Assembly (NCBI GenBank): GCA_941918925.1
Contig: OW799236.1
Location: 74,676,465-74,740,464, forward strand
From: Phyto melanocephala
Taxonomy: Eukaryota > Arthropoda > Insecta > Diptera > Rhinophoridae
Reading direction: 5' to 3'
DNA: 64,000 nt
In this document: in pieces, positions 34,442 to 47,090 of the stretch
Position numbering within the stretch: the stretch's first letter is position 1
Layout of the letters: every line of letters begins with the position of its first letter
Notes under the pieces: model-generated
What the model saw: the letters and a program-made list of their open reading frames with translations, nothing else
Databases searched by the model: none
What the model was told of the DNA's origin: nothing
Position numbers and translations under genes: made by a program

Positions 34442-35286
34442 AATTTTAAGCTTGAACTTTAAATAATATACAATTTAAACAAACACAAAAAGAAAATACT
34501 TCAATATCCCTCTGGTGAGTTAAAACTGCTGTATCGTTTTTTTGTTAGAGGACACACACTTTTAATAATTTTATTTTAAAACCAACTTATAGCTGATGCC
34601 ACAATTATTTAATTTTAATTTTTTTTTAAATTAAATATATTTAAACTTCAAAATTAAGGTAAAAATGTTGGCTGCTTAAATATTTGTGTTTTATTCATAT
34701 AATAAATCAATATTGTGTATATATTTATACATATACATACAAACATATTTTATTGGCTTATCTTAAACTTTAACAACAAAACATGTGCAGAACATGATTT
34801 ATTAGAATTTTAATTATACTACTGGAGTGGACAACCTAAATTACGTAGGAAGAGCAAGCAGTCAAATGATCTAAATTTTTATATAAAAATCTTCACCATT
34901 AAACCTAAGAGTATAATAAGGATAAATCATTCTATGATATGTGAAACTTTTTTTTTTTTAACTAGAAAAGGTTATATTCTATGAACAAGGTTATTAACTT
35001 TTTTATTAATCACAATTATATTTATGTGTTTGACATTAAAAATAGAAAATATCTTATTTGGCCACAACTGATTGAAAGCGCATTGTGTTGGACTTTTTGA
35101 AAAAAGTAAAAACGGAATAGAAAATGGCTCAAATATATGTAGTCGCAATTTCCTTTTAATTTTCTTAATCGCCGTGAAGTTGCCTATTGCACGTATTAAA
35201 ATAATTACAAACAGTAGAAGTGGGGACACGTATGTAATTTTAAAAGAAAATTTACATGTGTAGTACTGAGACCTCTTTTAGATTAG
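34442..35286. other. AT-rich stretch, no gene seen
   Basis: No recognisable element. Overlapping small frames on both strands near 34972-35263 have no recognisable motif. Confidence 0.35.
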
Positions 35287-35312
35287 GCAAGTCTCTTGCG
35301 CAAGAGACTTGC
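35287..35312. repeat. 26-bp perfect palindrome
   Basis: GCAAGTCTCTTGC is followed directly by its exact inverse GCAAGAGACTTGC. A second partial copy (ACTTGCGCAAGAGACTTGCG) lies at about 35552-35571, and a related imperfect inverted repeat (CTTGCCTGTTCTCGGCAAG then AACAAGCAAG) at 35390-35415. Together they form a small cluster with a shared CTTGC core. Function unknown; it could be the remnant of foldback ends or a dimeric binding site. Confidence 0.6.
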
Positions 35313-35619
35313 GCAAATCTTGTGTTTATAGATAAAAGGGGTAAGGTCAGATTAAAAGGAAGAAAATTGCTCATATTGGAGTACACACTTGCCTGTTCTC
35401 GGCAAGAACAAGCAAGTTTTTTATTGAAAAACGAAAAACAAATAAATGTCAAAAATTAAAAAAAAAATAAGTACAAGAAAACGAAACTTGGGCAAATTAA
35501 TTGATGTGTCTGAACGTGAAAGCAAGTTCAGAAGAAAATAAAAAAATAACTTGCGCAAGAGACTTGCGAAAGGGAACTTAATAAAGAAGAAATACGATTA
35601 ACGGGATTAAAAGTTGCCC

Positions 35620-36239
35620 TCTGTGCATCAAAGATTTAAAAAAAATATTAAATTAATCACGATCTTTTTCGTAAATGATTTTAAATTTTTTATGTTTAAG
35701 ATTTTTTTGCTTGAAAAACTTTTTTGCTGCTCCGCTGATCAGTTATGTTAAAATTTATCCAAAATTTGTTATTGTTCAATTTATAACCTTTATTGGTTGT
35801 ACATCTATCAAGTCGTTTAAGGATACATCGATTAGTTCAATAACAAACAATAGTCAGTATGTGTAAGGTTAATACTGTAAAGTAACAAAATAAAATGCTT
35901 CTATTTGTTCCCCTGAAAACTCAGCAAGTTTTTAGCTCATAGCAGCTATGGGTTTGTCACCAAGTCCTTACTTGTATTTGTACTGTATCTCTGGCGGATA
36001 ATTGTGCGGTAACTGTAGCTGCTAAACGAAATTGGGAACTTCGTTCGAATACTGTTGACGCCACACTTATGTATATTACCAGCCTTTTAATTTATTTGCC
36101 GTCGAGTCAAAATTAACACTTCCAGGCTTTGAAACTAATAATTCACTAGAGACCTGACCTGGCAAAATTAACTAACGAATCAATTAAATTGGTCGTGCTG
36201 ACATGCAGCATTTTTTATATAAGATGTATTTTTTTTGTA
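35620..36239. other. non-coding stretch, unrecognised
   Basis: Slightly richer in G+C at 35930-36200. No frame, repeat or splice signal that I can support. Confidence 0.35.
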
Positions 36240-36610
36240 TTCGGTTCACCACGCCTACTTTTTTAAATTTTTTTCTGACAAACATGTCCTGGTAATTAGA
36301 CATAAAAATCAAAAGCAAAAATGAATCAGCGAAATCCGTCAAACAGTTTTCAAGGTTATAGAATATTCAATTTCTTCATATTAGAGATACCACGCCTACT
36401 TATACTTATACATAAGTATATTATCTTAATAATTGGAAATACAATAAAAATAAGATCAGCCAAATATATCAAGCCGCTTTAAGGAGATGCTTTCACATAC
36501 ATATATATGGCCACATCTACTTTTCTAACTTTTTCCCCTACAAACCTTGTCGTAGTAATAAATACCTATATTGATCAAGCTGTTTTTAAGTTATGCTCTT
36601 TCATACAGGC
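36240..36610 (+). mobile_element. DINE/Helitron-like fragment, tandem CACGCCTACTT units
   Basis: Three units of about 125 bp each begin near CACGCCTACTT (or CACATCTACTT) and include a GTC-TGGTAATTA or GTCGTAGTAATAA segment and AAGCCGCTTT/AAGCTGTTTT words. Such CACGCC repeats form the body of DINE-like elements. Neither terminal hairpin is present. Confidence 0.45.
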
Positions 36611-36960
36611 GGCAATTGTGTTTAGAAGAAAAAGATTTGTTTACAAGTTATTTATTGTAAATAATGTTTAAATGTTTTAAAAGTTAATCGTTTTAAGTAA
36701 AAAATTCAATAAATTTAGTTTCTACTAGTGATTTATTACTAAACATTTTGTGGTTTAAATAATAAAAATAAATCAGCTCTTATGTTAACACGTACATAAA
36801 ACTAATTTTGAACAAGCTCCATTAAGAACGCCATACTCAATTGAAAGTAAAAATAATATCTTTGTTGAGCATAAACGTTAACGTTTACGTCAGAGTACTT
36901 CTGTGTTAAATTGTTTATTGTAACAAACAAGTGCTTCAGGCAAAAAAAAAAAAAAAAAAA

Positions 36961-37509
36961 GCCCTGACCGTCTGTCCGTGTGTTGGTTGAAATCAACTTT
37001 TAGAACTATATGTTCCTCAGCTCTGTGTATGGTATCAATCTCTTGGAAATATCCAGGAATGAATCGCTATTGAAATTGAGCACAATCGCCCCATAACTTT
37101 CTGAGATATGAGCAAAAAACCACGACCACCTCGTTTTTTTTCACAATTACAACAACAACATACATACATACATACATGTAAAACACATACCAAAAAAAAA
37201 TTACAAAAAAAAAAAATATTACAAATAGAAAAAAATAAAAAAAAGAAACTAAAAAAAAAAATTTAAAAAAAAAATTTTTAAAAATTGTTTAAAAATTTTT
37301 CTAAAAAAAAAAATAAAAAAATATAAATAATATATTAAATAAAATAAAATTAAATTTGTTTGGCTCAGCTGGAATTCGATGCCACATTTATTCTAACGTG
37401 TACGTATTTTATATGAGATGAATGGTGATACAAACAATTGTTATTGCATGACTACACGTGAAGGGTATATAAGATTCGGCACGGCCGAATATAGCACTGT
37501 TACTTGTTT
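36961..37509 (+). mobile_element. DINE-like element, 5'-truncated copy E
   Basis: It begins abruptly within the GACCGTCTGTCCGTG tract, preceded by an A-run at 36941-36960, and ends with GAAGGGTATATAAGATTCGG, the hairpin and GTTACTTGTTTT. The wording (GTTGGTTGAAATCAACTTTT; TGTTCCTCAG) puts it in the same subfamily as copies H and I, distinct from A-D. Confidence 0.65.
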
Positions 37510-40454
37510 TTATTAGTTTTGTCTATTATAGATTGCCAAATTTAGTTGTTATATTTCGTAATAGATTATTCCAATTTACAAATATAAAAAAATCAAATTA
37601 ATTTAATATATTTAAAATTTAATCTTTTTTGTCCACTTTATATGTGTATGCACACGACTGTTTCCTTTTTGGTTATGTGAAGTATATGTGAACAATCCCG
37701 AAACAATCCGTAAACTCAAGGCCAGCATTGATGCATAAATTTAAGAGCTACAGTTATAAATTTTTTGCGAGGCTTAAAACAAGCGTAAGAAATTTCAATT
37801 TTATTTTATTTTACAATACGAAAACATAAAATAATAAAATATTGGTAAAGCGTGATAACACTTGATATACTGGGAAAGATTAAACAATTTAATAACGTCT
37901 TCAGGAATAATAATATGCGTTGATCATATGATATTACAATGATTTAATATGACTTTTATTTAAGATCGATTTATTTTAATTAGTTTAGTCTGATGTTCGT
38001 AATAAATATTATCTTCAATAGTTACAATGACTAGAAGATAATGTTTTTTTCTAGTTGAGAGAGCACAGATTTTATAGCTTGACTATGTTGAATATATCTA
38101 ATTTGTTTTAACCAAAAAAATTCAGTATTAAACGATATTATTAAATCACTAGTAGTTCAGCATGCAAGCTTTTGGAGATAACAATAAGAAGACCACCATC
38201 ATAAGTACCCTGTTGTTTACAAAAGATTTCGATATTAAGAAAATAAGATATGTGTTCTATGTCACACTAATTCCAAATACTATATTTTAGTGTAAACATA
38301 AATAACAAATCATAACTGCAACCAAAAAATATTACAATTTCTTTTAGTTTAGAAAATGTTTTAGGAAATTAAATAATAGAATAAATGAACATAAGTAAAA
38401 ATAAAAATGATTAAAGAAATAATAATAATTACCATCATTTGAAAAGTGTTTCTCTACAACTCTACAGAATATCAAAAAGAGCGACAGGAAAAAAATGGTA
38501 AATCATACCAATAACTTCGAGTATAATAGAACACATGCAAATAACGTAATAAAAATTAAAGAGTAGTGTTACCTAATATTTACATTTATAACAGCTTAAA
38601 GAGAAAACACTTCCTCATTAGAGAACAAACTATAACTTTATAGTTTTTTTGCAAGGGTTTCTTTGGTCTAGGTCTACGATCAAAACATTCAAACATGTTG
38701 TATTGCTTGTAAACTATTTTCCTTATACGTGTGCAGCTCTTTAGTAAATACCATTACATGATGACTGAAGTAAAACTTTCCATATACAAATTTGACAGAT
38801 TTGTCCCCTTTAAGTCATGCCTGTACAATTTTTAAATAAGAAAAAAACTTTTTTATTTTTTGCATTATTAAATGTCGCAAAATAAATATTATTTGTACTT
38901 CAACATTACTTGTTCGTTAAAGTGACCGAATTTCATGTGAAAAGTGCTCTTGTTTATGTAAATAAATAGTACCACTTAAAGTTGTGGGCAGTTAAACATT
39001 TTTGCAAAGCAAGTGTGCACACTCTTTTTCATTAATATAATTCATAACAAAAGTTTTACATTAAATATGTACATACAATAAACATATGTATGTATGTATT
39101 ATTTAATGCAATTTATTATGTTGTTATGGGTTAACCCTTAAACTGTAACCCTGTAAACAAATATGTACACACAATATTTGAATGTGTTTAAATATGGTGT
39201 AAACGTCTTCTCACATACTTAATTTAAATTTCACATGTTAATTGTTAATTCATTATAAATAAGAAACTTTTGAATTATTATGCAATTTTCCTACTATCTA
39301 ACTACAATTACACATGTGTGTTAGTTAGTGTGTTTAGGTTATAATTTATTACACAAATAAAGTTTAACTTTGCACAAACAGAGTCGTCGTCACATCAACA
39401 CAAACATTTATACAATTTATATTTATTTTAACATTTCATGTTGTGCACAGTACTTCTTCTTCTTCTTTTGTTTGTTTATGTTTTTGTTGTTAATCGTAAA
39501 CAAAGAATAATTTGGCAATAAATCGTATGTATATGTATGTAGTAGGTATTAAAGTGCGTGTTTGGATTTATTGATGATAATTTTCTGGGTGTAAATATTA
39601 CTGATCATCGTACTTATTACAGGCATATATTATTTGCAGATACTTGATATTAACATGCACACTATCAGATAGTCTGAAACGTAGTTCAAGTAGTAAAAGT
39701 TAGTTTGATGCATATTTAATCAATAATTTTTATTTTGTTTCTGTTTATTTTGTCGTTTTTCTTTGTATTTTATTTTATGTATGTATGTACATACATACAT
39801 ATGTACATGAACGGGCAAGTACTGTATTTTGTATGTTTACTTGCAATTGTTGTTTTAACTCTTATATAATATCTAGGAAATAAACATACTCATTCATTTA
39901 TTTATTCGACTGGGGGTACATGTGAATTTTTAAAACAGCAAACAAACCAACCAGCAGAAAAAAAAATAAAAAACAAATAAAATAATATAAAACTGAATTT
40001 TTAAAATATTGGTCAATAGGTTTTTGATACAAATATGCTTTTTGAATATTTCATTACAAATGAAATTTACTACTTGCAAGTACTGACATGTTACACCGGC
40101 TAAAAGCGAAACATAATAAATAAAAATTTCAAGAGTGTAAGTAAATATTTGTTACAGCCAGCAGTTAGTTGACTTAAAAATATAGTTTTCACTCAAATCA
40201 TTGTAATATATTTGTTATTATGTTTGAGATTTTGCCTTGCGATTACAACATGTCAAGTGTCAAGTTTGTTGTACGTTTGATTTAACATTTAATGTCATTA
40301 TTGACACATATACTTATATGAGTGCAGAAAAATGTTTTACCCAAACGGTATTGTGTGCCTTTTTAATTACAGAATCAGGTTAACAAGGTCGCATTAGGCA
40401 AATGTTCATTACAACAATCGCACATGTTTTTTATTTTATTTTTGTGAATATATT
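37510..40454. other. AT-rich stretch, no gene or element seen
   Basis: About 2.9 kb of AT-rich sequence without recognisable coding, repeat ends or tandem arrays, other than a GTATGTAT/GTACATAC microsatellite-like palindromic run at 39775-39810. Long unique stretches like this in fly introns can hold enhancers, but nothing here identifies one. Confidence 0.35.
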
Positions 40455-40630
40455 TCCTCTATTCATCTACCCGCGCTTGTGATTATTCAAATCGACTTTT
40501 TGAAGCCCTTATATATTTTACAAACTCATACTAATTATCAATTTCTCACAACTGCTTCGAAAATTTTAGTATTGAAATTCAGCACAATCGCCTCATAACC
40601 TTCCCAGAGCAAACAATCGACGCCACCTCT
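40455..40630 (+). mobile_element. DINE-like fragment
   Basis: A diverged plus-orientation fragment: CTACCCGCGC, CAAATCGACTTTTTGAAGCCC, TTGAAATTCAGCACAATCG and CCTCATAACCTTCC. Both ends are lost. Confidence 0.45.
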
Positions 40631-40950
40631 GCTTTCTCCCATATTAAAATTCTTTAAAAATTTTTTGAGCTTTAGTTAATTTATTGACGATTGTTACCAT
40701 TTGTATATTTATAATTTGATATACTACTTGAGATATTCTTTAAAAAATGTTTGGAACATTGGCAAAGTTATAGGCAGACAAACATTCATTAGAAAAATAC
40801 ATGTTTTTTAAATATATCAAGTTTCTCAAGGTTTTCAATAAATTCCATTCCATAGTCTAGAAAATTATTCCAGAGAAAGAATTAATTAATATTTAATTAA
40901 TATTTTCAAAATTTTATTTAAAATTTTATTAAATTCTTATACTGGATTTA

Positions 40951-41095
40951 TGGTGTCCCGGTGGACTAGTCAGTAGTGTGCTGGTCTGCTAGTTAGGGAG
41001 TTGCGGTTTCGACTCCCGCCAAAGGCTCTGGACTAGTCTGCTTCTCTTCTCTCTTTTCTATTCTACTCCTATTCAAATCCTATCAAAAATTTAAT
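40951..41095 (+). mobile_element. tRNA-derived SINE, copy 2
   Basis: It begins TGGTGTCCCGGTGGACTAG, with the A box GGTGGACTAGTCAGTAG. The B box GGTTTCGACTCCC lies at about 41007-41019, followed by GGCTCTGGACTAGTCTGC and the CTTCTC/TATTCTA body. It is close in wording to the copy at 566-766 but lacks its last 60-70 bp and the CCTAACC tail. No clear target duplication. Confidence 0.75.
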
Positions 41096-42222
41096 ATTTA
41101 ATAATGTATTTTTGTACTAGCGTGGATTATTTTTGGTGTATTTACAAAAAGGCCTGACTATCGTATTATCATGTTTTCTCAAAATTTTTAAAATAAATGA
41201 AAAATTTTGTATTGTTTATTTAAAAATTGTCAAACCTTTTTAAAAATTTATGACATTATGACAATACGACACCTATGACACCTCATAAATTTACCAATTA
41301 TTAAGAAAATCGAGTTACTTTGTATTGAGATTAGGCTCAACTTTATATTTTCACTTAAAATTAAATTTTTTTTTAAATATTTACCATTGAACTAACAATT
41401 CTCAATTATTCTGTTTAAAAACAAATCATGCAATAAATTATCAATTACCGTGTATGTATGAAGTCTATACGAAATCAATACAATAAGACCCAAAAACAAA
41501 TACTTTTCCTTAAGAAGCTTTATTAAGAATAAGCTTTATTCATATTCATATTTTGAACTCACTGAGAGTCTTGTGTCTGGAATGTATATGTCGATAAATT
41601 AAATTCTTACCAAAAAATTAACACAGAGATTCGCCAGTTTATTTCATATAAAATTAAAAATCGTTTTAATACTTATCTCCGAAATTGATCTTACTTATTA
41701 ACGCACCTTGTAAACAATGGGATTTTTCTTTAGAATATATTGTAAGAATTTTTATTAAAATAAATTAGCAAAAGTGTAATAATTGGAGCCAAGTATTTTT
41801 ACTGCCACTTATCAGATTAAAAAACATCTTGAGTCGACAAATAGCGAACAGTAAGTAGACTCCTAAAGCATTTTTCGTTTACACATACACTCAGCAGTAA
41901 AGTCGAACAACCTGCTGAATACAAGTCTAAATTTCTAATTTTTTTAAAAACTCATCTTTAGCAATAATAACCGCTGCAAACCAAACAGCTCATTCCATAT
42001 TGAACTATCTGCACGAGCGACTGCAGAACATAGTCATTTCACATCGAGATGATATTAATTGGGTGGCGACATCATGCGATTTTACCCCGTTAGAATTTTT
42101 CGTTCAGGGTTTTCTTAAGTCCTAGATCCAGCAATTACATTTTATTAATGACGTCGATGGTCTATTAATATGAATCAAAAATGTGGGTGATATCTTGCAC
42201 ATAATGTTTAATTTAAATGCAA
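41096..42222. other. AT-rich stretch with a possible mariner trace
   Basis: Mostly unrecognised. At 42060-42120, GTGGCGACATCATGCGATTTTACCCCGTTAGAATTTTTCG reads like the worn PRSCDFTPLEFF block of mariner transposases. The text before it (41960-42060) may be the QDGA...HTAR region. It is too degraded to define an element. Confidence 0.35.
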
Positions 42223-42934
42223 AACAAGTAAGAGCGCTATATTCGGCCGTGCCGAATCTTATATACCCTTCACAACGTCTAGTCATGCAATAACAGTAGT
42301 TTGTATCACCATTCATCCCATTTGAAATACGTACATACATATAAAAAACATACATATATAAAAACATCCCATTGTAAAATTATAAAAAAAAAATATAAAA
42401 AGAAATTAAAAAAAATTTTTTTTTAAAAATAATTAAAATATATATAATAAATATAAAACAAAAAAAAATTAAAAAAAAATAATAAAAGTATAAATAATAT
42501 ATTAAACAAAAATTAAAAAAAAAATTAAAAAAATATATAAAAAAAATAAAAAAAATTTTTTTTTGCCACGTTTTCTCTAACCAGTATACACGTTTGTATG
42601 TATGTATGTTGTTGTTGTAATGTTGTTTTTGTGAGAAAAAAAGATCGAGGTGGTCGTGGGTTTTTGCTCATATCTCAGTTGTTTATGTTTTCAATACCGA
42701 TCTACTCCCGAATATTTCTGATGTTTTAATACCTCAATAGGGTTCAAGCGATGTCGGGGGGCTTCAAAAAGTTGATTTCAACATACACACGGACAGGCTG
42801 ACAGAGCTTCATCGACTCCCCTATTCATAACCTTTCAGAAAATATATACTTTATGGGGTCGGAAATGAAAATTTTAGAAATTTCATACGGAATGACAAAC
42901 CTATATATACCCTTTATCACTGTGTGAAGGGTGT
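42223..42934 (-). mobile_element. DINE-like element, copy F, head of a tandem cluster
   Basis: Minus orientation: AACAAGTAAGAGCGC, hairpin, TATACCCTTCAC, A/T block 42385-42560, TGTTGTTGTTG body, one reduced GGACAGGCTGAC unit, and terminal CACTGTGTGAAGGGTGTA. Its 5' end touches the 3' end of copy G without spacer. Confidence 0.7.
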
Positions 42935-43140
42935 AACAAGTGACAGTGTTATATTCGGCCGTGCCGAATCTTATATACCTTTCACAACGTGTAGTCATGC
43001 AATAACATTTGTTTGTATCACCATTCATCTCATTGATATGAAATACGCACATACATGTAAGTATGTATGTTTCTAAAAAAAAAATTTAAAAAAAAAATTT
43101 TTTTAAAAAATTTTACAATTTGTTAATAAAGTTTTTAAAA
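42935..43140 (-). mobile_element. DINE-like element, truncated copy G
   Basis: It starts AACAAGTGACAGTG at the very end of copy F. It has the hairpin (ATTCGGCCGTGCCGAAT) and CACAACGTGTAGTCATGC, but passes after about 130 bp into an A/T homopolymer block that runs to copy H. Confidence 0.65.
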
Positions 43141-43164
43141 AAATTAAAACTAAATATATAAAAA

Positions 43165-43952
43165 AACAAGTAACAGTGCTATATTCGGCCGTGCCGAATC
43201 TTATATACCCTTCACTACGTGTAGTCATGCAATAACAATTGTTTGTATCACCATTCATCTCATATAAAATACGTACATATGTATGTATTTACTGGTTAGA
43301 CTAAATGTGGCATCGAATCCCAGCTGAGCCAAAAAAATTTTATCTTATTTTATTTAAGATATTATTTATATTTTATTATTTTTTTTTTTATATTTTTTTT
43401 TAAATTTTTTTAAAAAATTTTTTTACAAAAATTTTTAAAATATTTTTTAATTTTTTTTTTTAAATTTTTTTAAAATTTTTTTTATTGTAATTTTTTTTAT
43501 TATTTTTTTTTTTATTTTAATATATTTTTTTTTTGTAATTTTTTTTTTTTTTGCATGTTTTTTGCATGTTTTTTGCATGTATGTATGTATGTATGTTGTT
43601 GTTGTAATTGTGTAAAAACACGAGGTGGTTGTGGTTTTTTGCTCATATCTCAGAAAGTTATGTGGCGATTGTGCTGAATTTCAATAGCGATTCATTCCTG
43701 GATATTTCCAAGAGATTGATACCATATACAGATCTGATGAACATATAGTTGCTTCTAAAAGTTGATTTCAACCAACACACGGACAGACGGGCAGACGGAC
43801 AGACGGACAGGCGGTCAGGGCTTAATCGACTCCTCTATTCATAAGCTTTCAGAAAATATATACTTTATGGGGTCGGAAATGAAAATTGTAGAAATTACAA
43901 ACGGAATGACAAAGCTATATATACCCTTTTGCACCACAGGTGAAGGGTATAC
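43165..43952 (-). mobile_element. DINE-like element, copy H with internal inversion
   Basis: It starts AACAAGTAACAGTGC plus the hairpin. At about 43285 the sequence switches to the opposite strand (TGGCATCGAATCCCAGCTGA, then a T-rich block to 43545). It switches back at GCATGTATGTATG and runs through GTGGTTTTTTGCTCATATC, GACGGGCAGACGGACAGAC and the end CACCACAGGTGAAGGGTATA. The inverted middle may be a local inversion or two elements recombined. Confidence 0.6.
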
Positions 43953-43984
43953 AAATTTAAATAATATATAAAAAGAAAAAAAAA

Positions 43985-44362
43985 TTTTTGCCTCAGCTGG
44001 GATTCGATGCCACGTTTACTCTAACCAGTATATACATATGCATGTTGTTGTTGTAATTGTGAAAAAAACGAGGTGGTCGTAGTTTTTTGCTCATAAATCA
44101 GAAAGTTATCGGGCGATTGTGCTGAATTTCAATAGCGATTCATTCCCGGATATTTCCAAAAGATTGATACCATATACATATCTGAGGAACATATAGTTGC
44201 TTCTAAAAGTTGATTTCAACCAACACACGGACAGACTCCTCCATTCATAAGCTTTCAGAAAATATATACTTTATGGGGTCGGAAATGAAAATTGTAGAAA
44301 TTACAAACGGAATGACAAACCTATATATACCCTGGTACACCACAGGTGAAGGGTATAATAGG
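43985..44362 (-). mobile_element. DINE-like element, 3'-truncated copy I
   Basis: It begins in the CTCAGCTGGGATTCGATGCC block and runs to CACCACAGGTGAAGGGTATA. The wording is nearly that of copy H (TTGCTTCTAAAAGTTGATTT). The sugar-simple tract is short (GGACAGACTCC) and the terminal hairpin half is missing. Confidence 0.65.
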
Positions 44363-45275
44363 AAGTTCTTAAAGAACTGCTTTTTAGACATCATCTTTGC
44401 TATAAAACATTTGTTGCAATATTTTTGAATTTTTTGAAGAAAGAGGAAAGAACTTTTTCATTCATATTTCAAAAGTTTTGCAACAAGTGTTGTATAATCT
44501 AGATACTACATACTGCATACATACATACTCCTCACATCTTGTTTTAGCTCATTTGTGATTACTTCATTTTAGAAATAATTGATATCTTTCAAACTATCTC
44601 CCTACGTATTTTTGTTATTTTATTTCATTAAGACTCTCACTTAACTTTAAAAATGTTTCACATTTGGTGTTGCTAAATTTCACATATTTCACTATTTTTG
44701 CTACCATTAGAGTCTCTTTGGACACAAAGTTGTCTTCATACAATGTTACACTTTTTTATAAAAATTTCAATTAAGTTTAGTTTGGCTCTATATTATTACG
44801 AATAAATAAATTTATTGTCTTCTTTTGCTTTATTTGAAAAGAAAGACAAAAAGTTCATTGACCTCATCATTATGAGGTGAACTTCAGTGTTACAACTTGA
44901 AACTATTGTTTTTCCATTTTGTTTCAATATTTATAGTCCAGCATAAAACCAACTTAATATTGCAATATGATTTGTAAACTACAAGTGCCACTAGAAAGAC
45001 TTATTTATGTATGTAAGTACAAATATACAAGTTTACAGGTATTTATTATAAAACGAACTCCTAGAGTGAATTCTTTTAGGAAGTTATGCAGTAGTCTTCA
45101 ATGCTGTTGTTGTTATTAATCGTGTATATTATTACTGCAGCAAAGAAGAGGGTTAAGTTAGGCTTAACACGCGATATTTCTTTAAATTTTTTTAAAGAGT
45201 ATGAATTTAAATACTCGTTGTGTAGCATATACATTTTATTTTATACTTTTTATTTTCTACCTAAAGATTTATTTT
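44363..45275. other. AT-rich stretch, no gene seen
   Basis: No recognisable element; the 92-codon frame at 45101-45379 runs into the next DINE-like element and is not a gene. Confidence 0.4.
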
Positions 45276-47090
45276 TATACCCGCCCCCACAAAAATGGTG
45301 GGGGTATATTCATTTTGTCATTCCGTTTGTAACACATCGAAATATCCATTTTAGACCCCATAAAGTATATATATTCTGAATCAGGGTTTGATTTGATGAC
45401 GATCTAGCTATGTCCGTCCGTCTGTCCGTCTGTCCGTCTGTTGAAAGCACGAAAGGTTTGTTTGGTATTGAAAATGGGCTAAATCGGAATATTAGGAAGA
45501 GAGTTAAAGCTCGAAAAGCAAGAGTAGGTCGAAAAAACCGTGTCCTTCGAACATCGAAAAAAATGGAATTGTGTCCAAACGCATTAACGTAGACTCATGA
45601 AACTTCGAATATATATTTTCTGAGTAAAAACAATATTTTTCCCCGAAATTTATTTAAATCTATGCATTAGGAGAGGAGTTATCGATCAAAATGTACGAAA
45701 ATTTATACCGCACAGTGTATTTTTCGGTATATTTAAAAACAAAAACAAAATTGGATGTACGACTCTGAAATTTTGCACACTTTGCTTTTTGGTGAGAGGC
45801 TTTTCTGTAACGGAAAATCAATGTGCCACTCCCACTTTTACGCCCACCTCCCATATAACGTTTTACCTAAAATTCATATAATTTCTCTACTAATAAAGAT
45901 TTGGAATAATAAAGGACTATATTGAAACACCTAAGTTGTACTCCAACACAAATTAACTTTGACACGCCTAATATAACGCCCATTTTTCACGTTATCTACC
46001 GTTAATAAAATTTAAAAGCTCATAAAACCGCCAAAATTAGAGGTATGATGTTAAAATTTGCTAGGTATATCCCCCTAGTTAATGTCACTACTGTGCCAGA
46101 AAATTAAGGTGCCACGCCCACTTTTACGCCCACCTCCCATTTAACGTTTTACCTACAATTCATATAATTTCTCTATTAATAAAGATTTTGGAATAATAAA
46201 GGACTATATTGAAAGATTTAAGTTGTATTTATTACCAGAAACTTTATTGGCACGCCTACTTTAACGCTCACTTTAATTGAAAGACTACACTTACAAAAGC
46301 ATTTTAGTAGCATATCGAAGTTATAAAGGGTGGTTAAATTTTAAGGGCCGATGTTGAATTTAAATAAAACACAAATTATTTAGGATATTATTATTATTTC
46401 TTTTTGTAATTATAATATTTGTATAGTCCAATTATGTATTTAACAAAATATCGGCCAAATGGCCCCACCATCCTTGGCGCCACTCCTCTATCTGATGGTC
46501 CAAATTTTCAATGACAATGTCTATGCTCAATTGTTGGGCATGATGATGAGTTGAGCTTGACTGCTCTTTTGCTACACTATCGCAAAAACCAGCAGTGGTT
46601 CCTTTTCAACGAACTAATAAGGCATTCACAGATTCTCTAACATTTTATACAGACCTGTTTTGCAGAAATTAAAAAAAAATTTTTTACAATTCTCCCGATT
46701 GTGGACGAATTTGAATGATTATGATGATCAAAAGAATTACGAAGCGCACAAGATGCATTTTGATTTGAAGGCCCATTTTTTAAAAAATCGGAATAACTTT
46801 AAAGCGTTGCTCACTTGCGTATCTTTCCACGGATCAAATTGAATAAGTTTGAGATTGAGAAATGTCAAATGAAATGCATAAAACAAATTTAAAGACTAGG
46901 TGTAGTTCACCTTCAACATGGGCCCTTAAAATGTAACCACCCTCTACAAAAAAAGTGATAAATATTTTATTATAAAGAGATTATTCCATAATGATTAAAA
47001 AAATAATAAATATTGTTCTTTAAATGTACACAAAATTGGTGGTGGGTATAAAAGATTCGGCATAGCCGAATATAGTGCTCTTACTTGTTT
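45276..47090 (+). mobile_element. DINE-like element, long subfamily, copy J
   Basis: It starts TATACCCGCCCCCAC...GTGGGGGTATA, a 5' hairpin. TTGTCATTCCGTTTG, GACCCCATAAAGTATATAT and TAGCTATGTCCGTCCG with (GTCT)n follow. At 45825-46260 there are repeated units with GCCACGCCCACTTTTACGCC and CACCTCCCAT-TAACGTTTTACC. It ends GGTGGGTATAAAAGATTCGG, a palindrome, GTGCTCTTACTTGTTT. The order of features is that of Drosophila DINE-1. A 618-bp mariner miniature lies inside at 46326-46943, so the element itself is about 1.2 kb. The minus-strand frame at 45660-45854 is repeat translation. Confidence 0.75.
46326..46943 (-). mobile_element. mariner-type miniature element nested in copy J
   Basis: Inverted ends of about 32 bp, AAGGGTGGTTAAATTTTAAG and GAGGGTGGTTACATTTTAAG, continue into GGGCC-ATGTTGA. 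The element is flanked by TA on each side. The minus strand retains a transposase C-terminus, VIENLDHQIEEWRQ then WWGHLADILF (46436-46515 region), the usual mariner ending (...HL-DI-F). The rest of the transposase is reduced to unrecognisable pieces. It interrupts the DINE-like copy, so it is younger. Confidence 0.75.
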
